NCBI GenBank assembly: GCA_037349105.1
Contig: JAYJMM010000004.1
Coordinates: 1,081,001-1,145,000 of the forward strand
Source of the DNA: Limnomonas spitsbergensis
Taxonomy: Eukaryota > Chlorophyta > Chlorophyceae > Chlamydomonadales
Direction: 5' to 3'
Length of the DNA: 64,000 nt
Part shown: positions 22,801 to 34,444 of the stretch, in pieces
Position numbering within the stretch: the stretch's first letter is position 1
How the letters are laid out: every line of letters starts with the position of its first letter
Translations under genes and position numbers: made by a program
The notes under the pieces: model-generated
What the model was told of the DNA's origin: nothing
Seen by the model: only the letters and a program-made list of their open reading frames with translations
The model's database searches: none

Positions 22801-24603
22801 ACATGCACATAGGTCTTGTCGTATGTGGGCAGCGTCAACCGTGGCAGGACGCAATAACAACTAGGTTCTCCATCCGAGAAGGGTTGGATGGGTGAAAGAG
22901 GTAGCTACTGCAACTGATAACAACAGTGATCAGTTAATCAGGACTCTCATCACTCAGGAGAGCTAGAAGGGACAGAACAGGGTCAGTGAGACAATGAGTG
23001 AGGATTATGACGATTTACAGGAGGGTGTGCAGGCCGGAGCCCCCGCCTGTCATCAATCCCCACCGCCCAGTGGCGGCAGGCGCCCATGACAGAGGAATGG
23101 GTGAGGATAGTGAGGAGTTGATGACCGAGCAGGTTTACAAGTCGAGAGCCTTACACGCCAAGCCACGGCCTGAGTGTGAAGCTATCCTATCTAGCTCTAG
23201 TATGTATGTGCACGTGCACTTTTTGCTCCCTCAGTCATCATGCCATGCATCAGCCAGCCAGCAGTGAGACAGTCGTCCATGCATACAGTAGCCACTGACT
23301 CACGTAAATGTCCTCGATTCCCGGGTCACCCTTGATCATGCCCTCGTAGTAATCACCTGCGAGGAGGTGAGATTTATCAGGAGATATCGATAGAGCCTCG
23401 AACGCGACGACGAGCAAGGGCCTGTCCCAACTAATGAAGGTGTTGTTAGATCAATCTGGAGGGCGAAAGCCAGAATTAAAGCTGCGCAGTGACCCAATCT
23501 ACCGTACAGCAAGTACTATTAGTATTTGTAGACCACCTGCGGTCGTTGCAGGCTCCCATGCATCGAACGGGCGGACGACGAAGTAGTTCGGCAGGTCGCG
23601 CAGGTTGGGTGAAGGTGATTACTGCTCTTCAGTTGCTACCTATTAGGACTCGCTCGGAAGGTGGTGATTACTAATGAAGCACTTCCGGCATTGACGAGCT
23701 CTTCCAGTTCCACCAATCATCAGAAGGGGAGGTTGCCTGGGTGACTGTTACGGTGGCTGATAATGGACACAACTATTGATGAACAGCTCACCGGCATGGT
23801 GGGAGATCATCTCGACGTCGACCGTGTCGCCGCTGTTGACCACCAACTTTGGGATGTTCTTGGTGACTGCAGCATGCATGCAGGCAGGCAGGCAGCCGCA
23901 AGCTCTCACCAGGCATATTAAGATTTACGCACGGGTCCGCAACCCTGATGAGCACAACCACCTCACCGCGCACTGTCTGAGGAAGCACTGTAAGCGATCG
24001 GGGCATCAGGCAAGGGCATGCATGCAACGACACGCACCTGCACGTGCCACCAAAAGTCCAGAACACGTGCGTGCATGTGCTCGCACTGACCCGACCGACT
24101 CACATGTGTATCCCCAGTGAACAGTCGACGAGTTCGCCGTCAGGACGTGGTGGTGGCTACATCCATCGGGGTCAGCCGCAGCGCGTGCCGCACACTGGGA
24201 AGGGACGACTTGGCCTTGGGCAACTGCCAGTGCCAGCGATCTACACGATTGAGCATGGACCAGCCAGCCTACCAATCACTCAGTTCCCATCATCTTTCCG
24301 TGTGAGGATCAAGAGTGTGTGCGTAACTAATAATGTGCATGCAGTCTGGGTAGAGATGTCCAGCTCTGATGATGGCCGGTAAATAATCACGTGAATATTG
24401 ATTGAGAATAATGAGCATTCAAGAGAGCGCGAGAAGTCGAGAATGATCCACGTGATCCATGCGATGCCAACTGACAAATAAAGGAATGCAATTAATGCGA
24501 GGGCGGCACGGTTGGTGCCAGTGCAACCAAGTCGGTGATGTCACGATCGATGCAAGGAATGCACTCACAAGAGGGCGACAACGGCGATGGTGGCTCCTTG
24601 CAT
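16815..24603 (-). CDS. Secreted acetamidase/formamidase (FmdA/AmdA family)
   Basis: The enzyme is expected to hydrolyse short amides such as formamide or acetamide to ammonia and the acid. Fourteen exons, 5' to 3': 24569-24603, 24104-24240, 23792-23866, 23304-23356, 22657-22758, 22047-22216, 21562-21713, 21075-21178, 20292-20444, 19735-19923, 18698-18874, 18188-18268, 17576-17656, 16815-16943. They total 1638 bases, 545 residues plus stop, with every splice phase matching. The start MQGATIAVVALLSLALAVAQG is a clear signal peptide, so the product enters the secretory pathway. Family motifs in order are VHWGY, SGDTVDVEMISHHAG, GVHILTGPIY, GGNMDNRRLGAGSSLYL, GDCHLAQGDSE, FDGTGIETS, and TQVVDGNWGVH near the C-terminus. 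It is longer than typical bacterial FmdA (around 400 residues); extra sequence lies in exons 7-9 and the tail has cysteines. The exon 7/8 junction is the least certain. The amidase gene follows on the same strand less than 300 bases away. Confidence 0.9.
16971..17019. repeat. Dispersed ~50-bp repeat, copy 2
   Basis: The sequence is TTGGGCGCCAACGTGGCCGA, then GACTTTTTGAGCAGGACCCA. It lies in FmdA intron 13, within 30 bases of the acceptor of the last exon. Confidence 0.75.
17600..17850. repeat. 82-bp minisatellite with embedded splice acceptor, unit-2 copy
   Basis: This is the same array as at 600-1010 but contracted to units at about 17641 and 17723 plus the degenerate one near 17805. The loss of two units (164 bases) explains the change in offset between the two tandem copies. 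The unit at 17641 includes the real start of FmdA exon 13 (acceptor just above 17656). Confidence 0.9.
18895..19320. repeat. Dispersed GTAGCATGATACGGCACAGG-type repeat cluster, unit 2
   Basis: The unit-2 copy of the cluster at 2060-2480, inside the FmdA intron between exons 10 and 11. Confidence 0.75.
20483..20745. repeat. 38-bp minisatellite in FmdA intron 8, unit 2
   Basis: The same array as at 3648-3910, with the same copy number in the second tandem unit, next to exon 9 of the intact gene. Confidence 0.95.
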
Positions 24604-24807
24604 TATATGCATCGTATTTTTTGTCGACTCGAAATGACAACGCTTCTCACACGGCAAATTGTTACCGCCACACGGCAAATTTAGGCACCGTTTGAGCGAA
24701 CACACGCAATTTGTAGTTTGTCAAACCCACAGTACGTTCAGTCATCGTACTGCCTTGATGAAAGGGTCCATTTGTTTTAGGCCACACAACCAGTAAGAAT
24801 TCCATTA

Positions 24808-25383
24808 CAGCACGTTTCCGACTGGAACCTGGGGAAAATCGTGTACGACGGTCTTATGGTCTTCGGGAAAGTTCCCAGGTGGGTGTTTCTCAGAGGCTGC
24901 AAACAACCCGGAGCCAGACATACACCGGAAAGTGAGGCCGCGTAATCTTGCGTGGTACAGGGTTTACTGCGATATTGCCGAATGTGTGCCTATACGTTAT
25001 CTGCGCTGTTGCTTCTGCTGCTGCTGCTGCTGGTGATGATAATGATCATGATAGGGATGACTCGCTCGCGTAGTGAGCAAGGCCGAGGCGGCCCGCCCGC
25101 GGCCTTTCTACAGGGCCGCCCCCATCACTAACGCCCGATAAGTTCATGGGAAGAAAAATGCGGCGATTCTTATTTGTAAATAAAAGGCATTCGAAGGCCT
25201 AAAACTTCTCCCAGCCCCTTGGTCTTTCCGGGGAGGGGGGGGGTCCCCGGAAAAACAAGAGACGTACTGGATGCCCTCTTGGTGATCTTATGGGACTGGG
25301 AACTTTCCCATGTCAGGCGTTTCAGTTCAAAATGACCCGGAAACAACCCGGAAAGTTCCCAGGTCCCAGTCAGAAACGTGCTG
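24808..25383. mobile_element. PIF/Harbinger-like MITE (non-autonomous), unit 2
   Basis: The tandem copy of the element at 7973-8552, with the same TTA flanks and 576 bp because of a shorter G run. Its presence at the same place in both units shows the insertion predates the 16.8-kb duplication. Confidence 0.75.
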
Positions 25384-25690
25384 TTAGTCACGTGAGCCAA
25401 CGAGTCATCCATCATGATATGAACGGCTGGTGAACTACATGATGACTAACATAAAATGCCGTACACGGCCATCTGGTCTTCGAGGAAGTTTGTTCCGGTG
25501 CGACCGCTTCGGGCCCGATTCCACCTGCGCCTCGCCGGGATTAATAATCCCTGTGGCAGTTTTCTGGTTGTAAACAGATGGCACGGGAATGCGGCAAATG
25601 CAATTCCTCTTGCGCATGCGACGTGTTCGGGTACGGCGAAACCAAATCTCTTTGCATTACAGCCTGGCAAGCACTTCTGCTCTTGCGCTT

Positions 25691-26011
25691 AGTACCCTTT
25701 ACGTTGCACTTTGATCTGCTCTTTGTGCTGTTCTTTGCGCTATTATTGTTTGTGTTGTTCTTTGCTCTCTGCGCCACTTACGCCACTCCTTGCGCTGCTC
25801 TTTGCTTTTTGCACTGCACTTGGAGTGTTTGTGTGCAGTTCTTTCTTCTTTGTGCTGCTCTTGTCTTAGCGCTGCTCTTTGCGCTGGAGTGCACTCTATC
25901 TGCTCTTTGTGCTGCACTCTGCTCTTTATTTGCGCTACACACTGCTCTATCTTTCCACGGCACTATGCTCTTTGCGATGCTCTTTGCGTTGCTCTTTGTG
26001 TTGATGCAGAG
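25691..26011. repeat. Degenerate CTCTTTG/TTGCGCTG tract, unit 2
   Basis: The tandem copy of 8860-9180. It encodes the same repetitive frame without change, which at this divergence is not informative about coding. Confidence 0.6.
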
Positions 26012-27362
26012 GTCCTAGGGGCCCTGGGGGGCAGGACTCTTATATCTAGACATGGACTCACTGGTAGAGGAGCGTAGAGGGATGTCCGGGACGGTGTTGA
26101 GGGTAGACGAGTAGTCGGAGGGTTGACTGAGGGAGGACTAGGTGCTCCCGAGGGGAGACTGCTGGAGACTAATCATTTGATAGTGGGACAATCAGGTATT
26201 GAGCCTAATGGATTGATCTCGCTTGAAACTTCCCGATAACTAGCAGAGCTCGCTTGTAAGAGAGGTGCAAGGTTTAACCAGTGAGGGTTCTGGTCTGCCT
26301 GGGCTTGCCAGGCGACCCTGCCACTTCCGTAGCGGTGCGTAAGCGCCGATAACGTAAGCCATGTCGCGTCAGCGCTAGTAATTATGGAGTACTGGTTGGA
26401 TGACCATTACATACCTCCCAGTGTTTATTTTAGACCGCGGAATACCGCGATCCGCGGTAAAACAGGGGGTAATCGACCCTGTAAACCTAGGTTTTCGAAT
26501 TATGTAATGGTGACTGGTCAAACTGCCCTCAGACAATCATTCTGACACAAAGAGCAGGAACGAAATGGCGAGTAGAGTTTCGAAAGGCCGTAGCGATGGT
26601 GCTTGGAGATGCATGAGGGGCTCTGGTACGAACGCCTGTCATGAGTTGTACTTCGAAGAAGGGCGAAATGCGGAGAGAGTGGCTGGTAGATGACGGCTAC
26701 GACGACAGCATGAACAAGTATACTTGGAGATGCAAGATCTGCGATGTCACTTGCGGGACTTTGAAAGATGTCATCGTCAGGCATGAACAAAGTTCCCCCC
26801 ATAGGAGGAAATGAGGAATCTCGACCAGCTCGAGGCCAGGCTAGGCGGTTAGATTTATGAGTGTTTGACGCTCTGTGCCTCTGCCCCAACATTCATTGTT
26901 GCCGCCCTGAATTATGAAAAATCGCAAGCACGTTGACTGCTTAATTTGACTCTGAGCAGTTGAATATTTGATGCTCTGTTTCAACATTATGATGAACTAA
27001 ATTCTGAAAACAAAGCATTTTCAATGAAGAAATTAGATGTTTCACGTGAGCCTGTCTCTGAACTTTGGGAGCTTCGCCCCCGAACCCCCACCGGGGGCTG
27101 GCCCCGGACCCCCATGGCAGGGGGGCTTGGGCGCCCCCCCGCACCCCCCCCACCGAGGCTTCGCCTCGGATTCATGGTAAAAGTTAGTTTCTAGAAAGTC
27201 CCCAAAAATGTGTCATGGTAAAATAAAGGTTCCTCTAAATCCGTAAAATAAACACTGATACCTCCCCCCTAGGCTGCGCGCCGAGCGCGGTGGAAGGAAA
27301 ATGTCACAGTGAAATGGAGCATGGAATGTTGCAGAATTTAATTAATTAAATCTCAATCATGA

Positions 27363-29053
27363 AATCTGGGGCTAGTTATCTCTGGATTGGTTAAGGAAAA
27401 TTAATTCTGCTTGTGTACTTGTTTATCCGGCTGGATAGAAATTTAATTCTCAAAACTAGTTCTATATTGAACTCAAATAAGAAGTGAAGTATGAGCAGCT
27501 TGCCAGGCTGGGCATTGTCGGTACTCAAAGGAATTCAAGACACGATTCAGAGATGAAAACAAATCTGACTGGTTTGAGGTACCATATCACTAACATTGCC
27601 TGTCGACTTGTCTAGACGCTTGTGGAGCGTGTATTTGCTAACTCTTGGCTCGCTGTACGTGCGCTGTGTCATCTGAATCTCTCAATCTGGTCTGTCCCGC
27701 TCACACCTGTAGTTCCCAACGACTGGACTTGACCAAACAGGTACACGTTCGTTCAGCTGATTGTTTCAAGTGAATCTGCATTTGCTCGTAATCGTAGTGT
27801 AGTGTTGTGTGTGTTGGAAGACCTTTGAACGGGGTCGTATCTGCTAACAGGTCTTGTTCGGACTTTCTGCAAAAGTCCGTTCAGTCATGTGTATGCTTCG
27901 CTGACTTTGCACACCTTTACTTATCGCTTTTATGCATTTTGTCGTCGAGGTTGCTACTAGTCCTACGTGACGCCCGGGCGTTCGATTTTGCTTGGTTTTC
28001 CTGCCCCTTTCACGTAGCCATGCTATTGTGATGCATGGGCGCTCGTTTTAGCTAGCTGCCCTTGACTTATATTTCGTGCAGCACCCTTCAGTTGAAGCCC
28101 CTTATTATGAACTTGGTGCATTTGTTCCTATTTGAATTAGTTGACGTGCTCATCTTCGCTGCACATTGATTTTTGGAGGTGCCAAACTATTTTTGCCCCA
28201 CGTCGCGGTCTTGGCTTTTGACGGATGATCCCTGCTAGTTTCCACATATATGTTACCTGCTACGCCTTTCATGACTTGGAAGGAGGTGTTTGTATGAGCT
28301 GAATTGCCTGCATGGACATATGAGGCTTTGGTGTGTAGGGTTGCGCGCTGCGGAACCTTGCGTTTTTTCCCCATGCAAGTTGTTTGTTTTGGTCTGGACC
28401 GGTTTAGCAATTTAGCACTGAACACTTATGAATGGCTTGCGGACATTGTGTGTCCATTGTTAAGCAGGTTGCGTCAAACTTCCATTTTAAAGTCCCTTCA
28501 TGCTCTGTCTTGGTCTTGGAGGAAAGAGGAAACGATTTTATAATGTTTGCAGTGCATGTGTCGTCATCAGACCATCTGGTGAGCGAGGGTGATACGCTGA
28601 CTTGCCAAGCATGACTTGTGTTCACCGTGCCCCATCTATCTATCCGCGGAGTGCCTGAATTGTTTGCAAGTCGTGCAGAGATTAATTGTCATGCGCGGGA
28701 GCCTGCTGTCCTGCCGTCCGAGGCTGATCCCGTCATCGTCCGTGGTGAGAAAGCTGTTTCATTTATTACTACGGTTTTGTTGCTTCATTATTGTTCCAAA
28801 TGATGCTTGTATGTGTCAGGTTTTCAAGAGTACAAGTTCGCCTGGGTTGAAGGTCGATCACGATCCTGATTGGAACACCGGCGCTTGGGGAATGGTGTCG
28901 ACTACTTCCCCGGGCCGGGGTGATTAGCAGGGTTCGTTCCTCCGGAGCCAGAGGTGCGTCTTTGTGTTAGTGCTGTGCTGTACTATGTGACTAGTCTCCT
29001 GAATGTTCTAATATTTCCTGCTTTGTAATGCAGGCCTTGGTCCCCCGTGGTCC
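27363..29053. other. Unique region after the duplication, no gene recognised
   Basis: Sequence becomes unlike either tandem unit at 27363. Short ORFs occur on both strands but none shows a known motif or consistent splice structure. The stretch is T-rich on the plus strand, which could reflect untranslated or intronic sequence. Confidence 0.4.
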
Positions 29054-29320
29054 CACTACTACTCAAACCCCCTGTTTTGGTAGGCAGAAAACCTACAAGT
29101 TTCAAGACAAATGCATCATTTGGGCAAGGCCCCTAAAATGATTATGGTAGGTGAATTGGTAGGTTAAAATCGGCCGAAAACGCGACATCTACCGATTTGC
29201 ATTCTGGTAGGTTTAAATTTCGGTAGGCCCAGAACCTACCGAAATAGATACTCCTTGGCTACCATTTTTGCCATGGTTGGCCTACCGATTGCCCTATTGT
29301 CGCTACCATATTTACCTACC
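29054..29320. mobile_element. CACTA-like transposon terminus, first
   Basis: The sequence begins CACTACTACTCAAACCCCC and continues into a zone dense in the short motif GGTAGG and its complement CCTACC in both orientations. A CACTA start plus inverted and direct subterminal motif copies is the layout of EnSpm/CACTA ends. The matching opposite end was not found in the window. Confidence 0.5.
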
Positions 29321-29589
29321 AGTTATTATCATTTGGTCGACCATTTATTGCTCAGATTGGCCTACCGATTCCTCTAACGTCGCTACCATATTTAACTGCC
29401 AATTATCATGATTTGGTCCACCAGGCGTTGCCCAGACTAGGCCGATTCATTGCGCTCCTTTTGGTATTAATTGGGATCGGCTTGCTGTACCCCCCTATGT
29501 AGGTGGGGCTGACTAATGATGTGCTGGCTATTAAAATAAACTGGTTTGCTCATCGCTTGCTGGAGGAATCAATTTGCAATGAAACAATT

Positions 29590-29770
29590 GCCAGGAGATT
29601 TATACCGGTAGAAATCAAATCAATATTTGACAGCAGTGGAATCTATACCGGTTGAAAAATTAAATCAATATTTGACGGCCAGGAGATCTATACCGGTTGA
29701 ATAATTAGATCAATATCAACGGCCACGAAATATATGCTGGTAGAATAATTAAACCAGTATTTGACATTCG
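29590..29770. repeat. AT-rich tandem repeat
   Basis: Three to four degenerate copies of a unit of about 57 bases containing AGGAGATCTATACCGGTTGA and AATCAATATTTGAC. Confidence 0.75.
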
Positions 29771-29944
29771 GTCTTTGAGGTCCTCAGGTGTTCAGTCCTC
29801 CAGTCATCAACTACTCATTCAAGAAAGTGCTCCATAATAATGTCAGAATATAAGACAGAATGCTTGCTAGCAAGCAAGAAAATGCATGGCAAAGGAAACG
29901 AATAAATCATAAATAAGCGACCATTGTCAGACCATATCAAGCAT

Positions 29945-30488
29945 TCACTTGGCATACGTGTATTGATCAAATTCAAGAACAATCTGCCTAAGACAAAACT
30001 GCCATTGGTCCCTTGACACTTCATCAATGTCCTTCTGGGCCAGCCCCTGAAGGGGCTGGATCTCGTCATAGCCCAAGGTGACTACCAAGCTGCTCCAGGT
30101 TTTGGGGGTGCACCACGCCTGCGATTGGGAAATTAACACTTGATTTAAAGCATGGCTGCCGAGCAATGCATGGAATACGGGCTCATGAAATACGGGTAGG
30201 CGGGAAGGGCACCCAGAAACCAACTTCAAACAACGGAAGGGGTCAGCAAGTCAGGCACTGGGGTAGTGGACATCAGTAGGCAGGGCAGGAGGCAGTTCAC
30301 GTGCACGGGTAAGGCAGGATGGCAGTTCATGGGCAGGGCAGGATGGCAGTTCATGGGTAGGGGTCAGCAAGGCAGTGCAGGTCATGAGGAAAACTTACCA
30401 CACGTGTTGCAACCTGGCCGATGCCAATGAACACTAGCTGTCCCGGTAGGTCGTAGCTCTCTTCCACCGGGAAAACAACCACTCCATG
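29945..30488 (-). CDS. Unrecognised gene, last two exons
   Basis: Two exons join in phase 0: 30399-30488, which includes FPVEESYDLPGQLVFIGIGQ, and 29945-30118, which includes LGYDEIQPLQGLAQKDIDE and ends in TGA. The acceptors (CTTCAG and ATCGCAG) and the donor GTAAGT are good. I do not recognise the family. A possible earlier exon near 30600-30665 (LTVEDLIANNGRLNMGPPK) has a donor but its phase does not fit. It lies just inside a CACTA-like terminus, so it could belong to that element. Confidence 0.4.
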
Positions 30489-31019
30489 CTGAAGCAGTCC
30501 CTTGACACATGATGCTTGCCCCAGCCAGCCAACTGGAGCTGCGGGCAGGCTAGGGGGGGGTCACCGAGGGGAGCACCGGTGAGGAAAGACATACTTTTAG
30601 GCGGGCCCATGTTGAGGCGGCCGTTGTTAGCAATGAGGTCTTCAACCGTAAGCATAAAATGTCGGCACGTCGGTATAGCAGGCAGGCAAGTTGAAGGGCA
30701 GGTACATTTAAACATGCACCCTACATGGTAGACCACATGACACGTTCGTGCGTTGTCATGGCGTGCTTGCGTCATGGTTGGCGTTACATGGCAGTTAGTC
30801 AGGTACGCTTACGCTTGTGGCCACCATGTTGCATGGTTAACAGGCACAAAGCCATGGCAATAAAGCATACTTCATAGCATGTACGCTTCATGCACGATAC
30901 GTTAGGCATGCTTCATATTACGATTTTTAGGGCATGCATGCTCCTTGGCAGGCATGCTCCATGGTTTTCTCGTTCTCAAGCAGATCACTATTCATGATCC
31001 ATCATATTGTCAAGTAATC

Positions 31020-31500
31020 CCCGCTGTGCGCATACCCATGTATGTGTGCTAGCGGCCCCGCTGTGCGCAGTCCCATGTATGTGCGCTACCGGCCCCATTG
31101 TGCGCAGTCCCATGTATGTGCGCTAGCGGCCCCGCTGTTTGCAGTCCCATGTATGTGCGCTACCGGCCCCGCTGTTTGCAGTCCCATGTATGTGTGCTAG
31201 CGGCCCCGTGTGCGCAGTCCCATGTATGGGTGGTGGCTGCCCTGCTGTTTGCAGTTCCATGTATGTGTGCTAGCGGCCCCGCTGTTTGCAGTCCCATATC
31301 TGTGTGCTAACGACCCCGCTGTTTGCAGTACCATGTTTGTGTGCTAGCGGCCCCGTTGTGCGCAGTCCCATGTATGTGTGGTGGCTGCCCCGCTGTTTGC
31401 AATTCCATGTATGTGTGCTAGCGGCCCCGCTGTTTGCAGTCCCATGAATGTGTGCTAGCGGCCCCGATGTGCGCTGTCCCATGTATGTGTGGCTTTTTAC
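31020..31500. repeat. Tandem array, unit about 37-38 bp
   Basis: A dozen or so degenerate copies of GCAGTCCCATGTATGTGTGC followed by TAGCGGCCCCGCTGTTT. ORFs on both strands follow the repeat and are not considered genes. Confidence 0.9.
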
Positions 31501-31539
31501 CATGGTTCAGTATCAGGTCATGCCATGGTCAGAGCTGTC

Positions 31540-32992
31540 CCCCCTCTCCACAGCACACTCTCACCTCCTCAGCCACCATTCCCCCCTCTCCACAGCGCAC
31601 CCTGACCTCCTCAGTCCGCTAGCAGTCCCCCCACCCCCAGCGCACTCTGACCTCCTCCGCCACCAGTCCCCCCTCCCCCCATCGCACTCTGACCTCCTCC
31701 GCCGCCAGTCCCCCCTCCCCCGAGCGCACTCTGACCTCCTCTCCTACCAAGCCCCCCTCCCCCCAGCGCACCCTAACCTCCTCCGCCACTTGTCCCCCCT
31801 CCCTCCAGCGCACTCTTAACCTCCTCCGCCAGCATAACCAGCAGTCCCCCCTCCCCCCAACGCATTCCGACCTCCTCCGCCACCAGCCCCCCCTCCCCCA
31901 GCGCACTCTGACCTCCTCCCCCACCTGTCTCCGCTCCCTCCAGCGCATTTTGACCTCCTCCACCACCAGCCCCCCCCCCCCCCCCCCTCTGCACACTCTG
32001 ACCTCCAGTCCTCCGCCACCAGTCCCCCTTCCCCCCAGTGCACTCTGACCTCCTCCGCAACCAAGCCCCCCTCCCCCCAGCGCACCCGGACCTCCTCCGC
32101 CACTTGTCTTCCCTCCCCCCTACGCACTCTGAAATCCTCCGCCAGCAGTCCCACCTCCCCCAAGTGCACACTGACCTCCTTCGCCACCAAGCCCCCCCCC
32201 CCCAACGCACTCTGACCTCCTCGGTCACCAACCCACCCTCCCCCCAACGCACTCTGAACTCCTCCGCAAGCAGCCCCCCCTCCCCCCAGCGCACTCTTGA
32301 CCTCCTCCGCCACCTGTCCCCCCTCCTCCTAGCACACTCCGACCTCCTCTGCCACCAGCCCACCCTCCCCCAGCGCACTTCTCCTGTTTCCTACGCCACC
32401 AGCCCACCCTCCCCCCAGCGCACTCTGACCTCCTCCGCCACCAGGCCCCCCCTACCGCCAGCGCACTCCAACCTCATCCGCCACCAGCCCCCCATTCCCC
32501 CAGCGCACTCCAACCTCCTCCGCCACCAGTCCCCCTCACCCCAACACACTCTGACCTCCTCCACCACCAGTCCCCCCCCCCAACACACTCTGACCTCCTC
32601 TGCCTCCAATCCCCCCTCCCCCCCGCGCACTCTGACCTCCTCCGCCACTAAGCCCCCCTCTACCCAGTGCACTCCTGTCTCCTCCGCCACCAAGCCCCCC
32701 TCTCCTCAACGCACTCGGACCTCCTCCGTCACCAAGCCCCCCTCTCCCCATCGCTCTCTGACCTCCTCCGCCACCAAGCCCCCCTCTCCCCAGCGCACTC
32801 CGACCTCCTCCACCACCAGCCCCCCCTCCCCTAGCGCACTCCAACCTCCCCGCCACCAAGCCCCCCTCCTACCAGCGCACTCTGACCTCCTCCACCACCA
32901 AGCCCCCCTCTCCCCAGCGCACTCCGACCACCTCTGCCTCCAGCCCCCCCTCCCCCCAGCGCACTCCGACTTCCTCCGCCACCAACCCCCGT
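31540..32992. repeat. C-rich satellite array, arm A
   Basis: About 30 degenerate copies of a unit of about 45 bases, of the type CTCTGACCTCCTCCGCCACC followed by AGTCCCCCCTCCCCCCAGCG. Long ORFs on both strands, up to 326 codons, result from composition and the absence of stop-forming words. The reverse complement of the same family is at 37066-37660. Confidence 0.93.
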
Positions 32993-33220
32993 CACTACTA
33001 CTCAAACCCCTGTTTTAGTAGGTAGGTGGTGTCAAAAATGGTAGGTTTTCCTACCGATTTCAGCCAACTTACCAAAAATTAGGGCTATGATTCCCCGACC
33101 TACCAGAATTGGCTTGCACCTACCATTTCTTGCCTAGTCCCCTACCAAAGATCTCAAAACCTGCCATTTGTTGTCCAGCCCCTACAAAAATGCCAAGTGA
33201 GCCAAGTTGCTACAAATGGG
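32993..33220. mobile_element. CACTA-like transposon terminus, second
   Basis: The sequence begins CACTACTACTCAAACCCCTG in the same orientation as 29054, followed by GGTAGG and CCTACC motifs in both orientations. It starts immediately at the end of the C-rich satellite. The two subterminal zones are alike in style but not alignable over long stretches, so they are related elements, not copies. Confidence 0.5.
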
Positions 33221-33314
33221 GCAAACAAGTAGCAAACAATCCAGTCAATCGACATGATGTCCCTCATTTAACTTTTTAGCAATCCTTGTTTATAAGGGCA
33301 GGCAAAACCACACT

Positions 33315-34444
33315 CAGGGCGGGTCATATGTATCGTAAAAACGTGGACAGGCCCAGCAGTGCAAGGAGGTGAGGTCATGACTTGATATCAGTTACACATT
33401 GACTGTGCTCTAACCTGATTGCTAGCAGTGCACTAATACTGGTAGGCACCAACTGTCCCTTGAGATAATCATACGCAAACACAATGGGCTTAAGGAGTCC
33501 ACTTGACAGAATCACCAACTCCAAAAAATTTATGTTTTGAGATAACTTGGCCATGCTGAGGGGCCTGCCTCTAATTTTTTGAGGATGTTATATTGCAGTG
33601 CTGGCCTCCATATCTGAAGTATTACCTGCTGTACAGCCTAGGGTTGCGACTCTGAAACCACCAGTGCTGTTTTTTTCCATCCTCTCGCAAAACCAGTCCT
33701 CGGCAGATCTGGCTGGCTCAGCTCAGATAAGAAGGGGAGCCTGGAATAAAGGACATGGAAATCAAGATGTGTGAATAAAGAGTGGATACCTGACTTGAGG
33801 CATTCTGGAACTCAGTGGCAGTGATATGGGAGCTTGCATGGCTGAGGGGCTGCATGGGGCAAGGGGCATGGCTTCCTGACAAGCCACCTTTGCCCCAAAT
33901 TTGCAGCCTCTGGAGTTGGGAATGGTGCAAAAATTGGGTGAGCAGTCTTAATGAGCTACTCTCAGGCTCTCTGATTCACCAGACATCATAGCAATCAGAC
34001 AGGTATGGAGTGAATTCCAATCCATCAAAGACAGCCCTGATGTGGGCCACATGGAAGGCCATATCTGCATGTTGGATTGGCCAAATGACCCAGGGAAGGT
34101 GGCAATGCCTCCGTCTATGGCCCACCTACACCCACTTAAGGTTCTACCTTAACCGGGTTTTGGCCACTTTTCAGGCTCAGCCGCCGCATGTTTGGTACCC
34201 AACGGGGCAGTTTTTGGCATCCAACTGCCATTCGGATTCAAATGATACCCCAACAGACCTCAATAAACCGTGTATGACAAGCTGATTACAGCACTTGACG
34301 ATGTAGCAACACACCAGGTCGATCGAGGCAGTTCCTAGAGAGATTACTTCAAATTGCAGTTGGTACTGCTAGTGTGAACCAGGTTGGGACGGCAGGTCAA
34401 ACCTCAGTACCCCTAAAACGTGTCGATACATCTGACCCGCCCTG
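33315..34444. mobile_element. 1.13-kb TIR element, copy A (Tc1/mariner-like ends)
   Basis: The ends are inverted over 21 bases with one mismatch: CAGGGCGGGTCATATGTATC on the left against the reverse complement of GATACATCTGACCCGCCCTG on the right. It is almost identical to 35763-36891. No long ORF lies inside it. A TA follows the right end directly but none precedes the left end, so the target duplication is unclear. Confidence 0.8.

Larger units (their letters stand above)
10532..27362. repeat. Tandem duplication, unit 2 (complete, 16,831 bp)
   Basis: Unit 2 begins where unit 1 ends (10531/10532) and ends at 27362, where sequence unlike either unit begins. It contains, from low to high coordinates, the amidase gene (minus), the intact FmdA gene (minus), a Harbinger-like MITE, a low-complexity TTTG-rich tract and a GC-rich palindromic cluster. 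No repeat was noticed spanning the junction, so the mechanism (replication slippage, end joining) cannot be told from the sequence. Confidence 0.9.

Noticed and set aside
31448..33018. Long Pro/Ser/Thr-rich or Gly/Glu-rich ORFs on both strands (up to 326 codons)
   Set aside because: They follow the satellite units exactly, are open on both strands and in several frames, and lack any non-repeat sequence.
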